From contig NZ_CP007215.2 of the NCBI RefSeq assembly GCF_000300455.3, forward strand, positions 2,232,001 through 2,296,000: a DNA stretch of 64,000 nucleotides, read 5' to 3'. This DNA is from Kosakonia sacchari SP1 (GTDB taxonomy: Bacteria; Pseudomonadota; Gammaproteobacteria; Enterobacterales; Enterobacteriaceae). The notes under the pieces are model-generated. The model was not told the DNA's origin. It ran no database searches and worked only from the letters and a program-made list of their open reading frames with translations. The position numbers and the translations under genes were made by a program. Positions within the stretch are counted from its first letter, which is position 1. Each line of letters opens with the position of its first letter. This document shows, one piece after another, positions 39,077-48,091 of this stretch.

Positions 39077-40858
39077 TTATGAAAATAGCGATAGCGCATA
39101 AATCCATGAGGGCGTTATTTTTATCATGTTCTGGTAATTATAGTCTTGTGGTGCTAAGCACCCATGCTCAATATTATAGTTAAAGGCAGGCAAGCCTGAG
39201 TGAATGAAATATTTATCAATGATGGCGGATAAGCAAAAGAAAGGTTTTCCATTCGCTTCGGCAATAAGTTTGTTGAGACTTTCCTCATCATTATTTTTAA
39301 TAAACACAGGGACATCACCGTATTCTTTTGCTGTGACATTTTTATTAAAGAAAAAATCAGTATCTTTAACCCCTTTTTTTATATAATAGTTTGCGGGGAA
39401 AACTTTGTTTTCGTAAAAGTAACGGTTCATTGCTGGCTTATGGTCACCATACACAACAACGAGGGCATTAGGATCTAAACTTGCCAGTTTCTCGGTAAAG
39501 TCAATCATTCGGGACATCGATTCACGGACTTTGAATGCATAGGCTTTCTCGCCAAAATCATTATCGAAGTCACTCGGTCCATGGGTTGACATGGTAACAA
39601 GATGAAAGAAATGAGGTTTGTCATTATTGTTGCTGATTTCGTTCAATACAGAACGGTAAAGTAAAAAATCGTCAGGTTGCCATTGCCATGGCTTTCTTTG
39701 CACTGCATATTCAGATGGAAGTTCACCCATATCAGGGAGCGCTATAAATTTATCAAAGCCAAATTTCTGATACACTATATCCCTGTGCCAAAAAGCACGT
39801 GCAAAGTTATGGACTGCTACTGATCGAGCCCCTTGGTGTTGCAGGTTACTTGGTAGAGTGTCTGCATTGTTCTTAAGCAGACTGGAATATTCCTGATAGA
39901 TAATACCAGAGAGTACGCCTGAATTGCTTGGCAGGCCGGTCAGCATTTCAAATTCAGCGTTAGCAGTGCCGCCGCCATAAACCGGTGAAGTAGCGCGGAA
40001 GGCCTTGAATCCGGCATTGATTAGTGGCTGAAATTCGGTTTTGAAATTGTTGCTGTCGTACCAGCATGACTCGCACAGGATATAAACAATAGTCCTCGGT
40101 CTATGTAAGGCTGAAATTGCATTCGCTTTATAAGTTGAATATGTTTCTCGATTATTTTCCGAAAAAGACGGTATCGATTCCCGCACACTGGTCTGCACGA
40201 GGTGTATAGGTAAACCGTGAGTGATGACGTTAGATTTCCAGTCCCATTGATGATAAGCAATATTATACTTCACAAACAGTAAGTTAACTTTTTGAGTGAT
40301 GTAACTTGTGTCGCCAAAAATATTATTAACGTAAGGGGAGAAAGTTAGTGGGGTTGTTATTAAAAAAGAAACAATCAATAGTGCATAGTGTTTTTTTGTT
40401 GTGGAGGATTTTTTACCAATAAAAAAACATAAGATGCCGAGAATGATAAAGGATAAAAACAATAGAGTGCTGTTTGACGTTATGTATTTAGTAGCAACGC
40501 TTAAATTATTTACTGAGGCGAGGTCGTTAAATGAAATTGGCTCGCCCGTAAGTGTCGTTTTTTCTGTATTAATGTGATCCAGCAGAAGTATTATACTGAT
40601 GGTTAGATAACCGGAAAAAATCGCAGAACTTCTGAGTAAGCGAAGTGTGATATATATAAATAATACTGGACTTGCCAACCAACCAAAGCGAATTAATTCA
40701 TGTCGCGTGGAAAAATGTGATAGCCCGAGTTCGGGTTTAATTAGCGTTGTGTTTAATAGTAAAGAAAATATAAATAAAAAACATGCATCAAGTAAAATAT
40801 TGATGTATTTATTCATTGTTTTTATATTGTCGGTTGATTGTAAGGTATTGAGACTCAT
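39077..40858 (-). CDS. LTA-synthase/phosphoglycerol-transferase-like membrane sulfatase
   Basis: A 593-residue protein with about five N-terminal membrane helices (residues 18–170) and an extracytoplasmic alkaline-phosphatase/sulfatase domain. Active-site features of the LtaS/MdoB class: metal Glu in ILCESCWYDS (E263), nucleophile Thr in YGGGTANAEFEMLTG (T298), STHGP, and the metal pair in VVYGDHKPAMN. Such enzymes transfer phosphoglycerol or phosphoethanolamine to surface glycans. It is AT-rich, complete and alone in the island, so it looks like a cargo (moron) gene that could modify the host surface; the substrate is unknown. The start is uncertain: ATG at 40858 or MNKYIN at 40816, neither with a clear ribosome site. 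Confidence 0.75.
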   Translation of the reverse strand: MSLNTLQSTDNIKTMNKYINILLDACFLFIFSLLLNTTLIKPELGLSHFSTRHELIRFGWLASPVLFIYITLRLLRSSAIFSGYLTISIILLLDHINTEKTTLTGEPISFNDLASVNNLSVATKYITSNSTLLFLSFIILGILCFFIGKKSSTTKKHYALLIVSFLITTPLTFSPYVNNIFGDTSYITQKVNLLFVKYNIAYHQWDWKSNVITHGLPIHLVQTSVRESIPSFSENNRETYSTYKANAISALHRPRTIVYILCESCWYDSNNFKTEFQPLINAGFKAFRATSPVYGGGTANAEFEMLTGLPSNSGVLSGIIYQEYSSLLKNNADTLPSNLQHQGARSVAVHNFARAFWHRDIVYQKFGFDKFIALPDMGELPSEYAVQRKPWQWQPDDFLLYRSVLNEISNNNDKPHFFHLVTMSTHGPSDFDNDFGEKAYAFKVRESMSRMIDFTEKLASLDPNALVVVYGDHKPAMNRYFYENKVFPANYYIKKGVKDTDFFFNKNVTAKEYGDVPVFIKNNDEESLNKLIAEANGKPFFCLSAIIDKYFIHSGLPAFNYNIEHGCLAPQDYNYQNMIKITPSWIYALSLFS

Positions 40859-40935
40859 TACTTTTTTTTGCCCTACTTTTTTGCATATGGATTTACTTGA
40901 TGCACTTTATCACAATTGTCAGTGTATAGGATATA

Positions 40936-41892
40936 TTAATAGTTGTTGATTATTTGTTGAAGATCAGTATAGCTCATTAAGCTGCATCGTGACCCTGACC
41001 CCGAATATGATCCAGCCGTAATCAGGAATAACCGGCTTAAGTCTGGCTGCATATTCTGGCAACCTGCAGACTTCTCAGCGAATTCAGATGGCGTCATCCA
41101 GCCCAGTGCAGAATGGGGACGCCTCTGGTTATAGTGTATGCGCCAGGCCTCGATTTTGCACCGCGCATCCTCCAGGGACATGAACCCGTTCTCGTTCAGG
41201 CACTCCTGGCGCAGCTGGCCGTTGAACGACTCCACCGTGGCATTGTCTGTCGGTGTTCCCGGCCGGGAAAAGTCGATACGGATCCCCCGTTCATACACCC
41301 ACTTGTCCAGCATCTTTCCTGCAAATTCAGACCCGTTATCGGTTTTCAGCAACTGTGGTAAGGGGCGTCTGAGTGCAATACTGTTCAGCATCTCCGCCAC
41401 TTCCGTTGAGCGCAGATTCTGGCCCACACAGATCCCCAGGCATTCACGTGTGAACAAATCAATTATCGTCAGCAGGCGTAACCGCCTTCCGTCAAACAGC
41501 GCATCGGAGACAAAGTCCATGCCCCAGACATGGTTCGGATACCGCCCCTGAGGCTGTGGCTGTCGCCGCTGTGCCGATTTATTGCGGTGGGGACGTTTGA
41601 GACGCAGGGACAGGCCCTGCTCGCTGTAGAGACGGTAAATGCGTTTATGGTTATCCCGCCAGCCCTCCCGCCTGAGCAGGATGTGAACCCGCCGGTAACC
41701 GTAATGCACGCGGGTTTCCGTGATCTCGCGGATACGCAGGCGCAGCGCACTGTCATCGGCCGCCACAGAGCGGTAACGGAACGAACTGCGGCTGACCTGC
41801 AGCGCAAAACAGACCTGCCGTTCGCTGGCCCCGTAACGCGCCTGCAGCTCCCGGCCCCATTCACGCAGCCGTGCCAGCGTCAGGTCTTTTTT
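40936..41892 (-). CDS. IS3-family transposase OrfB (DDE catalytic part)
   Basis: The catalytic half, made by -1 frameshift from OrfA (GKKDLTLARLREWG). The DDE residues are seen in WGMDFVSDALFDG, LLKTDNGSEFAGK and DNATVESFNGQLRQ, followed by the helical WRIHYNQRRPHSALGWMTP signature. The frame has no stop inside the element: it passes through the left inverted repeat and ends 54 bp outside, adding a host-derived tail (MSYTDLQQIINNY). The frame is otherwise complete, so activity is possible. Confidence 0.85.
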   Translation of the reverse strand, partial: KKDLTLARLREWGRELQARYGASERQVCFALQVSRSSFRYRSVAADDSALRLRIREITETRVHYGYRRVHILLRREGWRDNHKRIYRLYSEQGLSLRLKRPHRNKSAQRRQPQPQGRYPNHVWGMDFVSDALFDGRRLRLLTIIDLFTRECLGICVGQNLRSTEVAEMLNSIALRRPLPQLLKTDNGSEFAGKMLDKWVYERGIRIDFSRPGTPTDNATVESFNGQLRQECLNENGFMSLEDARCKIEAWRIHYNQRRPHSALGWMTPSEFAEKSAGCQNMQPDLSRLFLITAGSYSGSGSRCSLMSYTDLQQIINNY

Positions 41893-42225
41893 GCCAGCAC
41901 ATCCTGCAGCATGGCCTTGTCGAGGCTCAGATCGGCCACCAGTTTCTTCAGCCGCAGGTTTTCCTCTTCCAGCTGACGCATGTGCTTCAGTTCTGAGGGC
42001 GAAATCCCGCCGTATTTCTTGCGCCATGTATAAAACGTGGCATCGGAAATGCCCAGCTTGCGGCAGACCTCCGGCACGGATGTCCCCAGTTCGGCCTGCT
42101 TCAGGGCAAAGACAATCTGCTCTTCGGTGAATCGTGATTTTTTCATCGGCACCACCTCCGTTCAGGGAGTGTAGATCATGCCGGCATTCTGTTTCTGAAT
42201 GGCACAGGATTTCGGGTCAGGGTCA
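40990..42225 (-). mobile_element. IS3-family insertion sequence (IS407-like group)
   Basis: A 1,236-bp element. Its ends are imperfect inverted repeats: left TGACCCTGACCCCGAA, right (complement) TGACCCTGACCCGAAA. It encodes overlapping OrfA and OrfB with a slippery A6G between them. No direct target duplication is visible: the flanking bases are ATCG on the left and CTGG on the right. This suggests that a deletion or recombination followed insertion. Confidence 0.88.
41880..42146 (-). CDS. IS3-family transposase OrfA
   Basis: An 88-residue helix-turn-helix and leucine-zipper protein: KKSRFTEEQIVFALKQAE, GTSVPEVCRKLGISDATFYTWRKKYGG, then the heptad region MRQLEEENLRLKKLVADLSLD. It binds the element ends. 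The ATG at 42146 follows GGAGGTG. Near its end the run AAAAAAG (41892 down to 41886) allows a -1 shift into OrfB to make the full OrfAB transposase. Confidence 0.9.
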   Translation of the reverse strand: MKKSRFTEEQIVFALKQAELGTSVPEVCRKLGISDATFYTWRKKYGGISPSELKHMRQLEEENLRLKKLVADLSLDKAMLQDVLAKKT

Positions 42226-42476
42226 CTGGGGAGACATTCTCACTGCCAACCCATGAAGAATTACTGGCGGCCGCAAATGTTGAAAAGCAGAACCGAATCG
42301 ACCAAGCTAATGCCTACATGAACAGTAAACAGTGGCCAGGGAAAGCAGTGATTGGGCGTCTAAAGGGAGATGAGCGGGTTCAGGACAATCTGTGGCTTGA
42401 TTATCTGGACGAACTGGAGGCCGTCGATATGCCGACAACGCCGGATATTTCCTGCATAGGAACTATAAGAGAATAG
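42226..42476 (+). pseudogene. Phage tail-fibre assembly protein, C-terminal remnant
   Basis: Directly after the IS end the plus strand reads TGETFSLPTHEELLAAANVE and then NAYMNSKQWPGKAVIGRLKG, LWLDYLDELEAVD and TPDIS, a pattern of P2/lambda-like tail-fibre assembly (Tfa) proteins. The N-terminal part has been removed by the IS or a deletion. The last residues (CIGTIRE) differ from the usual WP ending. It marks the right side of the prophage remnant. Confidence 0.7.
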
Positions 42477-42505
42477 CTGGAGCAGGGATGTGAGGGGTAG
42501 TTGGT

Positions 42506-42545
42506 AGCTCCGACAGCCATTGTCAAAACACAAACTGCCGGAGCT
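42506..42545. repeat. Inverted repeat near the right end of the island
   Basis: AGCTCCGACAG (42506–42516) and CTGCCGGAGCT (42535–42545) pair with one mismatch around an 18-base loop. It lies between the tail-fibre remnant and the right direct repeat; no T tract follows. A second, AT-rich, near-palindrome with ACCAGA/TCTGGT ends lies at 42590–42615. Confidence 0.5.
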
Positions 42546-42650
42546 TACGAAAAAAATGTGTATATCGGTGCGTACTAAAACCAATAAAAACCAGAATAAA
42601 TATTTATTATCTGGTTGATATTTAATGATTTAATTGCATGATTTAGAGAT

Positions 42651-42666
42651 GCTATCGTAAGGCATA
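42651..42666. repeat. Right 16-bp direct repeat (attachment site)
   Basis: An exact second copy of GCTATCGTAAGGCATA, covering the last codons and stop of sapB. In the ancestral operon a single copy would have contained both the sapB end and the sapC start. Confidence 0.85.
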
Positions 42667-43617
42667 CCATTCCTTATGTTTCAACGGATTAGCCAGTGCA
42701 CCGAGGATATCGGACAGCACGTTCACAATAATCACCAGTGAGCCTACCACCATGACGCCTGCGGAAATCGCCGCGTAGTCCTGCTGGCGAATCGCATTAA
42801 TCAACCAGCGTCCTAGCCCTGGCCAGCTAAACACCATTTCGGTGATCATCGCCAGCGTCAGCATGGTCGAAAATTGCAGGCCGAGGCGCGGGATCACCGG
42901 CGGCAGGGCGTTGTGCAAAACATGGCGGCGCAGAATCGTTAGCCGCGAAAGACCGCGCGTCGCTGCCGCTTTGATGTAGTTTTTATCAAACACGTCGATG
43001 GTGCTGATGCGCATCAGGCGAATAACTTCGGTGGTCGGTGCCACCGCCAGCGTTAATACCGGCAACACCACATGACGTAACGCGCTGATAATCATCTCTT
43101 CGCGCCACGGCGAATCGGAGAGCCAGGCATCAATCAGCGAAAAACCGGTCACGGTTTTGACTTCGTATAGCAGGTCAAAACGACCCGACACCGGTAGCCA
43201 GCCTAAATTCAGCGAGAAAAACAGGGTTAAGAGCAGCGCCAGCCAGAACACCGGGATGGAGAAGCCCAGCAGCGCAAAGGCGCTGATCATTTTATCCTGC
43301 CACTTGCCGCGCATCACACCGGCCAGCATCCCGACCGGAATGCCTACCAATAATGCGGAGCCAAACGCCAGCAGGCACAGCTCCATGGTGGCTGGAAACA
43401 CCTCTTTAAGCTGTTCTGAAATCAACTGACCGTTAATACTGGAAACACCAAAATCCCAGTGCAGCAAACCGTTAAACCAGAACACCCAGGCATTCCACAG
43501 CGACGCGCCCTGAAGCGGGGCGTGGGGCGTAAAATAGCTCAGGCTAAAGCCGACGAATGTCAGTAAAAAAAGCGTGACCAGCAGCAATAACAGGCGGCGC
43601 AGGGTAAAGATAATCAT
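42652..43617 (-). CDS. sapB: Sap transporter permease SapB
   Basis: A 321-residue inner-membrane permease of the DppB type, with a first helix near residues 8–30 and the EAA loop [24 protein letters not shown]. The C-terminus KHKEWYALR is intact because the island's repeat preserves it. Its start overlaps the sapA stop as ATGA. The island begins at its stop codon, so sapCDF are now separated from it by 4.4 kb. Confidence 0.95.
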   Translation of the reverse strand: MIIFTLRRLLLLLVTLFLLTFVGFSLSYFTPHAPLQGASLWNAWVFWFNGLLHWDFGVSSINGQLISEQLKEVFPATMELCLLAFGSALLVGIPVGMLAGVMRGKWQDKMISAFALLGFSIPVFWLALLLTLFFSLNLGWLPVSGRFDLLYEVKTVTGFSLIDAWLSDSPWREEMIISALRHVVLPVLTLAVAPTTEVIRLMRISTIDVFDKNYIKAAATRGLSRLTILRRHVLHNALPPVIPRLGLQFSTMLTLAMITEMVFSWPGLGRWLINAIRQQDYAAISAGVMVVGSLVIIVNVLSDILGALANPLKHKEWYALR

Positions 43618-45254
43618 GGTGGCGAAACCTCTTGTTTTTCCCGCGAAACACCAGCAAAAGAGGCACTACCAAACGGGCTCAGCACCAGGCCTTTAATGTC
43701 ATAGCGATACGCCTGCAAACGCAGGGAAGACGCCAGCGGCAGCACCGGTAATTCACGCGCCAGTATTTGCTGAGCCTCGTCATAATCATCAATACGGGCG
43801 GCAAGTTGCTGTGAAGCCAGCGCTTTTTGTAACACCTCGTCGAACTCGCGGTTGCACCAGTGGGCGAAATTGGTCTGTGAGTTAATTGCCGCGCAACTGA
43901 GCATCGGGCGGAAAAAACTGTCCGGATCGTTACTGTCCGTTGCCCAGCCGGCAAGAGTTAAATCATGATTCATATCCATCAGTCGCGCTTCCTGGAAACG
44001 GCCTTCGACCGGGACGATCACCACTTTAACGCCAACCTGCGCCATATCGGCCTGGATCAGCTCAGCGGTTTTCAACGGGCTTGGGTTCCACGCCTGTGAA
44101 CTGGTCGGTACCCATAATTGCAGCGTCAAATTTTCCAGCCCCAGCGCTTTCAGGCGTTCGCGGGCCTGCGCCGGATCATACTCGGTGATCTTCGCTTCGT
44201 TGTCATAAGCCCAGGAGGCACGCGGCAGTATCGAGGCGGCGGTTTCAGCGGTTCCGTAGTAAATCGACTGCATCAGACGCTGATTATTAATGGCCAGCGC
44301 CAGTGCATGGCGCACTTCCGGGTTATTCAATGGTGGTTTGTTGGTATTAAACGCCAGATAGGCAATGTTCATGCCCGGGCGCAACGTGAGCCGCAAACGC
44401 GGGTCATCACGCAAAATCGTCAACTGACTGGCGGCAGGCCAGGCGAGTACATCGCACTCACCGGTTAACAACTTCGACAAGCGCCCGGTGCCGCCGGAAC
44501 CAAGATCGACCACCACTTGTTGCATCAATGGGTTACCACGCCAGAACTTTTCGTGACGTTGTAACCGAATATATTGCCCGGCACGGTATTCATCCAGTTG
44601 ATAAGGCCCGGTGCCGACCGGTTGTCGGTCAAGCAACTCCTGGCGATCGCTTTTCTCTAACTGGGCGGCGTATTCCGCCGACATCACCGAAGCATAGTGT
44701 GTCGCCAGATGCCATAAAAAAGAGGCATCCGGTTTTTTCAGGCGGAATTCAACCGTGCGGTTATCCAGCTTACGCACGCTGTCGACAGAATCGGCAAACT
44801 GCAAGCTGTCGAAATAGGGAAAGTTACCGCCGTTGACGTTATGCCATGGATGATTGCGCGAGAAGATGCGCTGGAAGGTGAAGACCACATCATCGGCGTT
44901 CAGCGCGCGGTGCGGCGTAAACCAGGCTGTCTTTTGGAAAGCCACACCGTCGCGCAGGCGAAAGCGGTAGGTCGCACCGTTATCGAGCACTTCCCAGCTT
45001 TCCGCCAGCTCCGGAACCAGTCGGTAAGTATAAGGATCGACATCCAGCAGGCGATCATAAAGCTGCGCTGCCAGCGTATCGACAATCAGGCCGCTGCTGA
45101 CTTTTTGCGGGTTAAAAGTATCGACCTGGCCATTGACACAATAGACAAAGCCGCTGTCGCGAATATCCGCTTGCTCAGAAAGCGGTGTCGCCGCTTGCGC
45201 AAAACCTGCCGCCAGGCTTGCGGTCAATAGCAGGGAAGAGAAAACCAGACGCAT
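43614..45254 (-). CDS. sapA: Sap transporter periplasmic substrate-binding protein SapA
   Basis: A 546-residue SBP_bac_5 protein with a signal peptide, [21 protein letters not shown], cleaved before ATPLSEQ. It resembles dipeptide- and oligopeptide-binding proteins ([39 protein letters not shown]). In Salmonella SapA binds antimicrobial peptides. The in-frame upstream extension is not signal-like, so I start at MRLVFSS, where the ribosome site is weak. It is divergent from nothing; pspF precedes it on the same strand. Confidence 0.95.
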   Translation of the reverse strand: MRLVFSSLLLTASLAAGFAQAATPLSEQADIRDSGFVYCVNGQVDTFNPQKVSSGLIVDTLAAQLYDRLLDVDPYTYRLVPELAESWEVLDNGATYRFRLRDGVAFQKTAWFTPHRALNADDVVFTFQRIFSRNHPWHNVNGGNFPYFDSLQFADSVDSVRKLDNRTVEFRLKKPDASFLWHLATHYASVMSAEYAAQLEKSDRQELLDRQPVGTGPYQLDEYRAGQYIRLQRHEKFWRGNPLMQQVVVDLGSGGTGRLSKLLTGECDVLAWPAASQLTILRDDPRLRLTLRPGMNIAYLAFNTNKPPLNNPEVRHALALAINNQRLMQSIYYGTAETAASILPRASWAYDNEAKITEYDPAQARERLKALGLENLTLQLWVPTSSQAWNPSPLKTAELIQADMAQVGVKVVIVPVEGRFQEARLMDMNHDLTLAGWATDSNDPDSFFRPMLSCAAINSQTNFAHWCNREFDEVLQKALASQQLAARIDDYDEAQQILARELPVLPLASSLRLQAYRYDIKGLVLSPFGSASFAGVSREKQEVSPP

Positions 45255-45352
45255 GATTTTTTCAACGATTTTAAATTCATGTGCAAAGTGTATCGCACTT
45301 GCCATGGCTTCGTACAAATGTCTGCTTACGACTGCTGTTATTGTCAGCGATT

Positions 45353-46333
45353 TCAGCTGATTTGGTGCTTTTTAAGCAGCGCGCGCAGTTGGTGGTAAGT
45401 GAGCCCGAGTAACTCTGCCGCGCGTTTCTGGTTAAATTTCGCCTGTTGCAGGCTGGTTTGCAGAAGTGCTTTTTCTTGATCGAACTGGAATTTGCGTAAA
45501 TCCAGCGGCAACGCTGGCAAGTCAACTGCTTCCTGTCCGGTTTGTTGTTGGGGAGTGATATCACGATTGAAAGGATCAAGGATGATGTCATCAAGTGGCG
45601 TATCGATGCTGCCATGGCGGTAAACCGAGCGCTCCACCACGTTTTTAAGTTCGCGGATATTGCCCGGCCATGAATAGCCCATTAGCACGTCGCGCGCGTG
45701 ATCGGTAAAGCCAGGGAAGAGCGGCAATTTCAGTTCCCGACACATCTGGATCGCGAAGTGATCCGCCATCAGCATGATATCGCTCTGGCGCTGGCGCAGC
45801 GGCGGCAGGAGCACGACATCAAAGGCCAGCCGGTCGAGCAAATCTGCTCGAAATGTACCGTCCTGTACCATTTGCGGCAGATCGGCGTTAGTGGCGCAAA
45901 CCAGCCGCACATTGACCTGTAGCGGCTGGCTTCCGCCGACGCGCTCCAGCTCGCCATATTCAATCACTCGCAGCAACTTTTCCTGCACCAGCATTGGCGC
46001 TGTGGCCAGTTCATCAAGAAACAGCGTCCCGCCATCGGCACGTTCAAACCGGCCGGGATGGCGTTTTTGTGCGCCAGTAAACGCGCCCGCTTCATGGCCG
46101 AAAAGTTCGCTATCCAGCAGGTTTTCATTCAGCGCTGCGCAATTGAGCGAAATGAACGGTCCTTGCCAGCGTGAAGAGAGAAAGTGCAAACGGTTTGCAA
46201 TCAGCTCTTTACCGGTACCGCGCTCGCCGATGATCAGCACCGGCTTATCGATCGGCGCGAGGCGCGAAACCTGTTCCAGCACCTCAATAAAGCTGTTGGC
46301 CTCGCCGAGCAAGTTATCCTTTTGTTCCGACAT
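45353..46333 (-). CDS. pspF: Psp operon transcriptional activator (sigma-54 enhancer-binding protein)
   Basis: A 326-residue AAA+ activator. Walker A IGERGTGKEL, the sigma-54 contact loop ELFGHEAGAFTGAQ, Walker B GGTLFLDELA and the arginine-finger region RADLLDRL are all present. A Fis-type C-terminal helix-turn-helix (NQKRAAELLGLTYHQLRALLKKH) follows. It lacks a regulatory N-terminal domain; PspA binds and inhibits it. Divergent from pspA, whose sigma-54 promoter lies in between. The start MSEQKDNLLG is chosen to match the family. Confidence 0.96.
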   Translation of the reverse strand: MSEQKDNLLGEANSFIEVLEQVSRLAPIDKPVLIIGERGTGKELIANRLHFLSSRWQGPFISLNCAALNENLLDSELFGHEAGAFTGAQKRHPGRFERADGGTLFLDELATAPMLVQEKLLRVIEYGELERVGGSQPLQVNVRLVCATNADLPQMVQDGTFRADLLDRLAFDVVLLPPLRQRQSDIMLMADHFAIQMCRELKLPLFPGFTDHARDVLMGYSWPGNIRELKNVVERSVYRHGSIDTPLDDIILDPFNRDITPQQQTGQEAVDLPALPLDLRKFQFDQEKALLQTSLQQAKFNQKRAAELLGLTYHQLRALLKKHQIS

Positions 46334-46431
46334 GATGAAATTCGCCACTAGTTAGTGATATTAACTACTCTAGCCTAAGTTATCGTTGCGGTAAAACTAT
46401 TCATCTGCTTTATATTCAAAGGGATAAAAAC

Positions 46432-46448
46432 TTGGCATGGAGTTTGTA
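46432..46448 (+). promoter_or_regulatory. Sigma-54 promoter of pspABCD
   Basis: TTGGCATGGAGTTTGTA fits the -24 GG / -12 GT pattern (TGGCA, N6, TTGTA), about 52 bp upstream of the pspA ATG, and resembles the E. coli pspA promoter. PspF sites are expected in the 100 bp to its left. Confidence 0.85.
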
Positions 46449-46452
46449 ATAG

Positions 46453-47169
<717 letters not shown>

Positions 47170-47222
47170 TAATAACGGCGGCATCAGAAGATGCCGCTCC
47201 TCATCCGCTGTAAGGAGTACAC

Positions 47223-47447
47223 ATGAGCACGCTGTTTCTGGCTATACCCCTGACACTTTTCATCCTGTTTGTGTTGCCGGTCTGGTTATGGCTGCATTAC
47301 AACAATCGCACTTCGCGCGGCGAACTTAACCAGAACGAGCAGCAACGCTTACTCCAGCTTTCCGAAGAGGCCACGAGGATGCGCGAACGTATTCAGGCGC
47401 TGGAAGATATTCTTGATGCTGAGCACCCGAACTGGAGAGACCGCTAA
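47223..47447 (+). CDS. pspB: Phage shock protein B
   Basis: A 74-residue inner-membrane protein: one helix (LFLAIPLTLFILFVLPVWLWLHY) and a cytoplasmic coiled coil (EEATRMRERIQALEDIL). With PspC it relays stress to PspA. It overlaps the pspC start as TAATG. Confidence 0.96.
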   Translation: MSTLFLAIPLTLFILFVLPVWLWLHYNNRTSRGELNQNEQQRLLQLSEEATRMRERIQALEDILDAEHPNWRDR

Positions 47448-47806
47448 TGGCAACCCTCGATCTTAACAAAAAATTATGGCGCATCCCGCAGCGCGGAAAA
47501 ATCGGTGGTGTTTGTGCGGGCATCGCGCAGTATCTGGATATTCGCGTCAAAGTCGTGCGTATTCTTGCCATTCTGGCGATGTTTTTCGGGCTGTTTTTCT
47601 TTGTCGTGGCAGCGTACATCGTACTGTTTTTTGTGCTGGATCCGCTGCCGGACAATTATGCCGAGAGCGAAAATGTACCGAGCAGCAGCGAATTGCTGGA
47701 CGCGGTAGACGCCCAGCTCGCTGCGGGAGAAACCCGTTTGCGCCAGATGGAACGTTATGTCACTTCAGATACGTTTTCGCTGCGCAGCCGTTTCCGTCAG
47801 TTGTAG
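47447..47806 (+). CDS. pspC: Phage shock protein C
   Basis: A 119-residue membrane protein with the PspC domain: LWRIPQRGKIGGVCAGIAQYLDI, then a membrane helix (VVRILAILAMFFGLFFFVVAAYIVLFF) and a leucine-rich C-terminal part (SSSELLDAVDAQL). It works with PspB as the membrane sensor. Confidence 0.96.
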   Translation: MATLDLNKKLWRIPQRGKIGGVCAGIAQYLDIRVKVVRILAILAMFFGLFFFVVAAYIVLFFVLDPLPDNYAESENVPSSSELLDAVDAQLAAGETRLRQMERYVTSDTFSLRSRFRQL

Positions 47807-47815
47807 GAGAAAAAT

Positions 47816-48052
47816 ATGAATCAACGCTGGCAACAGATTCACCGCAACGTCAAACCCGGTTTACAGATTGTCGGTAAGCTGGCGTTGCTGAGCGCGCTGC
47901 GCTTCGGCCCGGCAGGTGTTGCGGGCTGGGCGGTCAAATCCGTCGCCCGACGCCCGGTGAAGCTGCTCCTGGCGTTCGCGCTGGAGCCGCTGCTGAAGCG
48001 AGCTGCGAATAAATTTTCTCGCCGCTTCATGTCGCAAAACGAGATAAAATAA
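47816..48052 (+). CDS. pspD: Phage shock protein D
   Basis: A 78-residue basic peripheral membrane protein ([24 protein letters not shown]). It is the last psp gene here; the E. coli pspE rhodanese and the ycjM–W block are missing and ycjX follows directly. Confidence 0.92.
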   Translation: MNQRWQQIHRNVKPGLQIVGKLALLSALRFGPAGVAGWAVKSVARRPVKLLLAFALEPLLKRAANKFSRRFMSQNEIK

Positions 48053-48091
48053 GGAATTACGGCTAAAGCTCTAAGGCAAAACGCAATGGCG

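Larger units (their letters stand above)
38205..42650. mobile_element. Decayed prophage-like island between sapC and sapB
   Basis: About 4.46 kb (counting one repeat copy) of foreign DNA that breaks the sapBC junction. The left end carries a tyrosine-integrase remnant reading inward about 170 bp from the repeat, the usual place for an integrase. Then come a methyltransferase remnant, a low-GC membrane sulfatase gene, an IS3-family element and a phage tail-fibre-assembly remnant near the right end. All phage genes seen are truncated or frameshifted, so the element should be immobile. Base composition in the sulfatase gene is clearly more AT-rich than the flanks. Confidence 0.85.

Noticed and set aside
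40986-42229. Target-site duplication of the IS3-type element
   Set aside because: The 3–5 bases outside the two inverted repeats do not match in any alignment I tried.
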